The translations under genes and the position numbers were made by a program. The notes beneath the pieces are model-generated. The model made no database searches and was not told where the DNA came from. It saw only the letters and a program-made list of their open reading frames with translations. Source: Abyssisolibacter fermentans (lineage in GTDB: Bacteria; Bacillota; Clostridia; Tissierellales; MCWD3). From it: DNA of 57,857 bases. How positions within the stretch are numbered: position 1 is the first letter of the stretch; each line of letters starts with the position of its first letter. This document shows, in pieces, positions 53,667 through 57,857 of this stretch. The DNA lies in contig NZ_LOHE01000058.1 of assembly GCF_001559865.1 (NCBI RefSeq), positions 1-57,857 on the forward strand, written 5' to 3'.

Positions 53667-53892
53667 AACAAGAAAATAAAGTAAGAAAAATAAATAAATA
53701 TAAATTAATATATATAAAAACATATTAACTAAAATTAATATTATATTAAAAAAAATTAATAAAATAGAAAAATAAACTAAATTATGCTATAATATGTTTA
53801 CAACACCAATCATTATAAATTCATACAAAATATTCACAAATTAAACAAATCATAAAAAAATATTCAATATAATTTTACTAATATAAAAATTT

Positions 53893-54115
53893 AAACCTGA
53901 TTATTCGTATAACTCCCGATAATATGCTGTAGGTTTCTGAATTAGGAGATTTCAGTGAATTCGAAGGCATACCGAATTGGTATGTCGAGAAGTTAATGGA
54001 TATCTTCTAATCAGAAGGATTTTATTAATGAATCTCCTATTTTAGGAGTAAGCGATTCACGCCAAATCAAGATTTGGGTTCACTGCTCATAATTTTCTAT
54101 GAATAATCTGGGTTT
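53893..54115. repeat. MITE-like element B with terminal inverted repeats
   Basis: AAACCTGATTATTCGTATAA at the left and TTCTATGAATAATCTGGGTT at the right are inverted repeats of the element A type. Its core GAATTCGAAGGCATACCGAA is the reverse complement of the core in element A at 43046-43211. A further part, GTAAGCGATT to CTGCTC, resembles 1-50. It lies between the CcpM operon terminator and the first cassette maturase. A TATAAT box at about 53791 lies on its left side; 53667-53892 holds no gene. Confidence 0.8.
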
Positions 54116-54135
54116 AATTGCTAAATAAAAAAAGA

Positions 54136-54168
54136 GAGGAGGAGTTACAGAAGCTAATATTTCTGTAA
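54136..54168 (+). promoter_or_regulatory. Shine-Dalgarno followed by a conserved hairpin (cassette 1)
   Basis: GAGGAGGAG (54136-54144) is followed by TTACAGAA, 8 bases, TTCTGTAA (54145-54168), and only then, 10 bases on, by the ATG at 54179. The same order occurs before the second cassette gene (56071-56099). SD to ATG is 34 bases along the sequence, but about 10 if the hairpin folds. No other start codon lies between. Confidence 0.75.
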
Positions 54169-54178
54169 TATAGGTTAT

Positions 54179-55435
54179 ATGTATCCGTATATCCAAAAAA
54201 ATACAACATTGCACTATTTAGATAAAAATGCTGTTCTTTATGGAGATGTAAAAAGATATATAATAAATAATGTTGAAGTATATATGTCAGAAAAAATAGA
54301 TGGTATGAAAACAAAAGATGAAATAGTTAAAGAGATAGCGAATGATTTAGAATCAGATGATATTGATAGAATTAGAAGTATATTTGATGAGTTTGTTAAT
54401 AGTAAATCATTACTTATAAAAACTAGTGAAACACCAAAAAGTCATATTATTAAAAGAACAGGAATTAAAGGTAAAAAGGTACCATTAAATGTGATTTTAA
54501 GTTTAACAAATAAGTGTGTTATGAGCTGTGAGCACTGCTTCAAAAGCTGTAGCACACAGGGTAATATATCAATTAGTTATAATAAATTAATGAATACACT
54601 AAAATTTTTAAGTGGAAAAACTATGACAGTTCAATTAACCGGTGGAGAGCCTATGGCTTATGATAGATTTTTAGATGTATTAGATTACTGCTCAGAAAAC
54701 TTTGAAACAAGAATAACTACTACTGCAGTTTTAATTAATAAAAATAATATTGACCATTTCAAAAATGTAAGAATGATCCAAGTGTCAGTATATTCAAATA
54801 ACCCTGAAGAACATGATATGTTTACTAATTTAAATGGTTCATTTGATAAAACTATTAATGGAATAGATACAATTGTACAAGCAGGTATACCGGTTTGTAT
54901 TTCAACAATAGTTACTAAGAGAAATAAGGATAGAATACAAGATATGATCGAGCTAGCATTAGAGCATGGTGTAGATAAATTAAGATTTGGATCATTAGTT
55001 CCAATGGGAAGATGTTTAAAACTTAAGGATCAAATATGCTTATCAAATGATGAAATTGATGAAATGACTGGCATTATAGATGAGTTTTCAAATAAATATA
55101 AAGATAAAATTAATATTGGAAATTGGGAAAGTAGTAAAAATGAATTTGAAAAAGACAGGGACAAAGATATGGATTGCTTTGATTGTGGAGCAGGTCTTTG
55201 CCAGTGGATTATAAATGAAAATGGAAATGTTAAGCCTTGTGAGTTCATTCCGGATGAAATATTTACAATGGGATGTATTGAAGAAGAAAGCGTAGAAGAT
55301 ATACTTGAACAGTATAATTTGAACAACCTTGCAAGAAGCATTAAAAAATGGGAGAAAGACTTAAATGATATAAATTCAACTGTTAATGAAATATGTCCAA
55401 ATATTAGAAAATACTATGAAGAAAAATGTGTTTAA
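54179..55435 (+). CDS. Radical SAM RiPP maturase, cassette 1
   Basis: 418 residues. An N-terminal domain of about 85 residues (MYPYIQKNTTLHYLDKNAVL, then YMSEKIDG and EIVKEIA) resembles PqqD-type peptide-recognition domains. The cluster motif is Cys113, Cys117 and Cys120 in CVMSCEHC, followed by Cys124; LTGGEP is the next radical SAM motif. A SPASM-like end has CFDCGAGLCQW, VKPCEF, MGCIEEE and EICPN...EKC. It shares most of its sequence with the protein at 56110. A 37-residue peptide gene with two cysteines follows after 71 bases and is the probable substrate. I do not recognise a named subfamily. Confidence 0.82.
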   Translation: MYPYIQKNTTLHYLDKNAVLYGDVKRYIINNVEVYMSEKIDGMKTKDEIVKEIANDLESDDIDRIRSIFDEFVNSKSLLIKTSETPKSHIIKRTGIKGKKVPLNVILSLTNKCVMSCEHCFKSCSTQGNISISYNKLMNTLKFLSGKTMTVQLTGGEPMAYDRFLDVLDYCSENFETRITTTAVLINKNNIDHFKNVRMIQVSVYSNNPEEHDMFTNLNGSFDKTINGIDTIVQAGIPVCISTIVTKRNKDRIQDMIELALEHGVDKLRFGSLVPMGRCLKLKDQICLSNDEIDEMTGIIDEFSNKYKDKINIGNWESSKNEFEKDRDKDMDCFDCGAGLCQWIINENGNVKPCEFIPDEIFTMGCIEEESVEDILEQYNLNNLARSIKKWEKDLNDINSTVNEICPNIRKYYEEKCV

Positions 55436-55506
55436 TATTATTATATTAAAAACTTTTTAGATATATATATGACTCATTTTTCATTATTAAAAAAGGAGGT
55501 GAAAAT

Positions 55507-55620
55507 ATGAATAAAAAAGAATTTTTTAATTACACTGTAAGTAATAGCACTTTGAAAACGTGTGGTGAATTTCCTGGTGGTTTATTAGATTGCGAACCAC
55601 GTGTTGTAGCAGCAATTTAG
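55507..55620 (+). CDS. Two-cysteine RiPP precursor of cassette 1
   Basis: 37 residues, ATG seven bases after AAAGGAGGTG. The leader begins MNKKEFFNYTVSNS; the C-terminal half is KTCGEFPGGLLDCEPR and then VVAAI, with Cys19 and Cys29. The leader matches that of the peptide at 57433 (MNKKEF-x-NY), while the cores differ. It follows its maturase gene, unlike the CcpM array. Too short for usual gene finding. Confidence 0.8.
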   Translation: MNKKEFFNYTVSNSTLKTCGEFPGGLLDCEPRVVAAI

Positions 55621-55631
55621 TTCATCTCATT

Positions 55632-55663
55632 AAATAAGTCTGATTTTTCAGGCTTATTTATTT
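55632..55663 (+). terminator. Terminator of cassette 1
   Basis: AAATAAG-T-CTGA pairs with CAG-G-CTTATTT, followed by ATTT. It begins 11 bases after the peptide stop codon. Confidence 0.75.
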
Positions 55664-55800
55664 GCCATCAAAGGTTTTGTTTTTTAATAGCAATAAGGTA
55701 AAGTTTTAAAAAAACAAATTCAAGAATGATAAAAATTGATTAGTAGAGACATGAATAATTCTAAGTATGTAATGAATAATGTTATGAAAAAAAATACAAG

Positions 55801-55849
55801 AAACCTTCTTGGTAAGAATTAAAAAATAAAATTCCAAGAAGGTTTTTTT
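55801..55849 (+). terminator. Second terminator-like hairpin between the cassettes
   Basis: AAACCTTCTTGG pairs with CCAAGAAGGTTT, followed by T residues. No convincing gene precedes it (a 23-residue frame at 55751 runs into the stem), so it may end a short RNA or read-through. 55850-55990 holds nothing recognised. Confidence 0.7.
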
Positions 55850-56007
55850 GTTGTATTGAGATTTAATTAAATCAAGCTTTTAACATTTCACATCATGTTC
55901 TATAGCTAAGTCCACAATATCTTGCAGCCTATTTTTTTATTCTTTGTAACCAAACTCGAAATTGTAAATTGTATACCTGTAACAGCAAAATACTAAAATG
56001 AACAATA

Positions 56008-56036
56008 TTTACAATTAAAAACAAATATGGTACAAT
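56008..56036 (+). promoter_or_regulatory. Promoter with a flanking dyad ahead of cassette 2
   Basis: TTTACA (56008-56013) and TACAAT (56031-56036) are 17 bases apart, a good sigma-A arrangement about 75 bases before the start codon. ATTTACAAT at 56006-56014 is repeated in inverted form as ATTGTAAAT at 56041-56049, and another TTGTAAAT lies near 55964, which could be regulator sites. Confidence 0.65.
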
Positions 56037-56070
56037 ATATATTGTAAATACAAATAATAAATTAGTAGAG

Positions 56071-56099
56071 AGGAGGAATTACAGAAGATAATTCTGTAA
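56071..56099 (+). promoter_or_regulatory. Shine-Dalgarno followed by a conserved hairpin (cassette 2)
   Basis: AGGAGGA (56071-56077) is followed by TTACAGAA, 5 bases, TTCTGTAA (56079-56099), and the ATG at 56110 comes 10 bases later. SD to ATG is 32 bases, about 11 if the hairpin forms. The stem bases are identical to those of cassette 1, while the loop is different in length. Confidence 0.75.
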
Positions 56100-56109
56100 T
56101 AAAAAACTC

Positions 56110-57357
56110 ATGTATCCATATATTGTTGAGAACACCATATTGCATTACTTGGGTAGCAACGCTGTTCTTTATGGGAATGTTGAAAGGTATATAATAAACA
56201 AAATCGAAATATATATGTCAGAAAAAATTGATGGTAAAAAGACAGAGGATGAAATAATTAAAGAAATAGCAGATGAGTTAGAATTAAATGATATTAAAAA
56301 GATTGGTTGTATATTTGATGAGTTTGTTGAAAGTAAACCATTACTTATAAAAAAAAGTAAAGTGCCTAAAAACCATATTATTAAAAGAACAGGAATCAAA
56401 GGTAAAAACGTACCATTAAATATTATATTAAGTTTAACAAATAAGTGTGTAATGAATTGTGAACATTGCTATAAAAGTTGTAGTACAAAGGGGAATAAAT
56501 CACTTAACTATAATAAGTTGATGAATGTATTAAAATTTTTGACTGGCAAATCTCTGACCTTACAGTTAACAGGAGGAGAACCTATGGCATATGACAGTTT
56601 TTTAGATGTATTAGACTACTGCTCTGAAAACTTTAGAACAACTATAACTACTACTGCTGTTATGATAAATAATAAGAACATAGATCATTTCAAGAAGGTT
56701 GAAAGAATTCAAGTATCCGTATATTCAAATGATTCTAAAGAACATGATATGATTACAAATTTAGAAGGCTCTTTTGAAAAAACTATAAATGGTATTGATA
56801 CAATTGTAAAAGCAAGTATACCTGTTACAATAGCAACTATAATAACTAAGAGAAATAAAGATAGATTGGAAGACATGATTGATTTAGCAGTAGAACATGG
56901 TGTGAATCAACTTAATTTTGGAGCACTAATACCAATGGGAAGAGGTATAGAACTTAAGGATACAATATGTTTATCAACTCAGGAAAAAGAGCAAATTACC
57001 GAGATCATAGACAAGTTATCTGACAGATATAAAGATAAAATTTATATTCAAAAATGGAAAACAAATAGTGAAATGAAAAAAATGGATGATCAGAATTGTT
57101 ATGATTGTGGAGCAGGACTTTTTCAGTGGGTTATAAGTGAATATGGAAATATAAAACCTTGTGATTATGTACCAGACGATATATTTTCTGTAGGCTGCAT
57201 AGAAGAAGAAAACATAGAAGATATACTTGATAAATATACAATGGACAAACTGTCACAAAGTACAAAAAAATGGGAAGATAAATTGAATAGAATAAATTCA
57301 AGTGTTAAAGAAATATGTCCAATTATTATGGAATATTACAATGAAAAATGTATTTAA
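56110..57357 (+). CDS. Radical SAM RiPP maturase, cassette 2
   Basis: 415 residues, collinear with the maturase at 54179 and largely alike in every part: N-terminal recognition-like domain (MYPYIVENTILHYLGSNAVL), Cys113, Cys117 and Cys120 in CVMNCEHC plus Cys124, LTGGEP, and a C-terminal part with CYDCGAGLFQW, IKPCDY, VGCIEEE and EICP...EKC. The Cys of GLCQW in cassette 1 is Phe here. The paired peptide gene lies 75 bases downstream. Duplication of the whole maturase-peptide cassette, followed by core divergence, is the likely origin. Confidence 0.82.
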   Translation: MYPYIVENTILHYLGSNAVLYGNVERYIINKIEIYMSEKIDGKKTEDEIIKEIADELELNDIKKIGCIFDEFVESKPLLIKKSKVPKNHIIKRTGIKGKNVPLNIILSLTNKCVMNCEHCYKSCSTKGNKSLNYNKLMNVLKFLTGKSLTLQLTGGEPMAYDSFLDVLDYCSENFRTTITTTAVMINNKNIDHFKKVERIQVSVYSNDSKEHDMITNLEGSFEKTINGIDTIVKASIPVTIATIITKRNKDRLEDMIDLAVEHGVNQLNFGALIPMGRGIELKDTICLSTQEKEQITEIIDKLSDRYKDKIYIQKWKTNSEMKKMDDQNCYDCGAGLFQWVISEYGNIKPCDYVPDDIFSVGCIEEENIEDILDKYTMDKLSQSTKKWEDKLNRINSSVKEICPIIMEYYNEKCI

Positions 57358-57432
57358 CGATAATTCATTAAAGTTTTGAAAAGCGTAGAAAACTAACTAT
57401 AAATTACATTTAAATAAAAAGGAGGTGAAAAA

Positions 57433-57537
57433 ATGAATAAAAAGGAATTTTTAAATTATAAAGCAAGTTCAAATAAATGGCCTGGGTGTGATGAGTTCAT
57501 AGCAAACTGTTTGCCTGGAAAGTTAGGACCAATTTAA
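57433..57537 (+). CDS. Two-cysteine RiPP precursor of cassette 2
   Basis: 34 residues, ATG eight bases after AAAGGAGGTG. The leader is MNKKEFLNYKASSNKW and the core PGCDEFIANCLPGKLGPI with Cys19 and Cys26. The first Cys is at the same position as in the cassette 1 peptide, but the spacing to the second is six residues rather than nine, and both end in Ile. Confidence 0.8.
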   Translation: MNKKEFLNYKASSNKWPGCDEFIANCLPGKLGPI

Positions 57538-57549
57538 GATTAGTAATAC

Positions 57550-57578
57550 AAAAAACTGAGTCTATGGCTCAGTTTTTT
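57550..57578 (+). terminator. Terminator of cassette 2
   Basis: AAAAAACTGAG pairs with CTCAGTTTTTT around a 7-base loop, 12 bases after the peptide stop. Confidence 0.9.
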
Positions 57579-57857
57579 ATATAATAAGAAAGTTCAACTT
57601 TTTTAATAAGAGTTCAAAAAAATTGCTAAAATAGCTAGGGTAAACCTTTGAGTAAAGTATGGCTCAATGTTTTTGTGTTGAAGCTTTACAAGACATTTTT
57701 TTTACTCGGAGATGCTTATATTTTTTTAATTATATGAAGATGAAAAAATATAGGCATCAATGTCGTGCACAAAAAATGTATTGTAGCTTCTAAAGGATAT
57801 AATGGTTTATTTCTTTAAGGTCAAGCGTTGTGAGTCAGAAGTTTTTACATAATGGTT
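57579..57857. other. Window end, no supported gene
   Basis: Two plus-strand frames read protein-like stretches (for example KVWLNVFVLKLYKTFFLLGD) broken by stops. They could be the remains of a gene that continues outside the window, but I recognise nothing. Confidence 0.3.

Noticed and set aside
55751-55822. 23-residue frame MNNSKYVMNNVMKKNTRNLL between the cassettes
   Set aside because: It lacks a good RBS and cysteines, and its last codons form the stem of a terminator hairpin; its leader differs from MNKKEF-x-NY.
57579-57857. Possible transposase end at the window edge
   Set aside because: The frames are broken by stops and I cannot match them to a transposase family, so no element is called.

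Overview
The window is strongly AT-rich, and its ribosome binding sites are the AGGAGG type of a low-GC Gram-positive. Split spore-coat genes of the cotJ family, a complete sugar phosphotransferase (PTS) branch with HPr and enzyme I, an S-layer-homology protein, and a clostridial-type Cys-rich peptide maturation cluster together point to an anaerobic, spore-forming member of the Clostridia. I cannot name the species.

Positions 1-26100 are a mosaic of small units: an Asp/Glu-type racemase and a P1 aminopeptidase; a secreted subtilase next to an SLH/PrcB-like partner (both on the minus strand); cotJC, separated by about 16 kb from cotJA-cotJB; an ABC-2 exporter preceded by a deleted copy of its own ATPase gene and promoter; a HelD-like helicase; an MMPL transporter translationally coupled to a large GLUG/coiled-coil surface protein; an MFS exporter; and an ArsR regulator with a DUF5317 membrane protein. 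Gene remnants and MITE-like inverted repeats lie between them.

Positions 26600-45320 form one plus-strand carbohydrate region. A PRD/EIIA activator, two ascorbate-type IIB proteins and a IIC permease are followed by a ketose 3-epimerase, DhaL and DhaK kinase subunits, a class II aldolase, a fucose-isomerase-like protein, a GH42-like glycosidase, a HAD phosphatase and an iron alcohol dehydrogenase. A second PRD activator, an orphan IIB, HPr and enzyme I come after. The set reads as uptake or release of an unusual sugar, isomerisation or epimerisation to a ketose, phosphorylation by the DhaK/L pair, aldol cleavage and reduction of the aldehyde. The substrate is unknown.

Positions 45800-57540 are the most unusual part: a RiPP region with two systems. 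The first has at least nine intact short precursors (a Met-Lys-Lys-Leu-x-Lys-Lys type leader and a CxCxC core) plus several decayed copies, followed by a radical SAM/SPASM maturase, a TIGR04066-like protein, an acyl-carrier-like protein lacking the carrier serine, and a subtilase whose C-terminal half resembles the TIGR04066-like protein. The second consists of two tandem cassettes, each a radical SAM protein followed by a 34-37-residue peptide with two cysteines. Both radical SAM genes have a Shine-Dalgarno sequence about 33 bases from the start codon, and the same inverted repeat lies between them; folding it would bring the spacing to about 10 bases. MITE-like elements with a shared internal palindrome flank this region.
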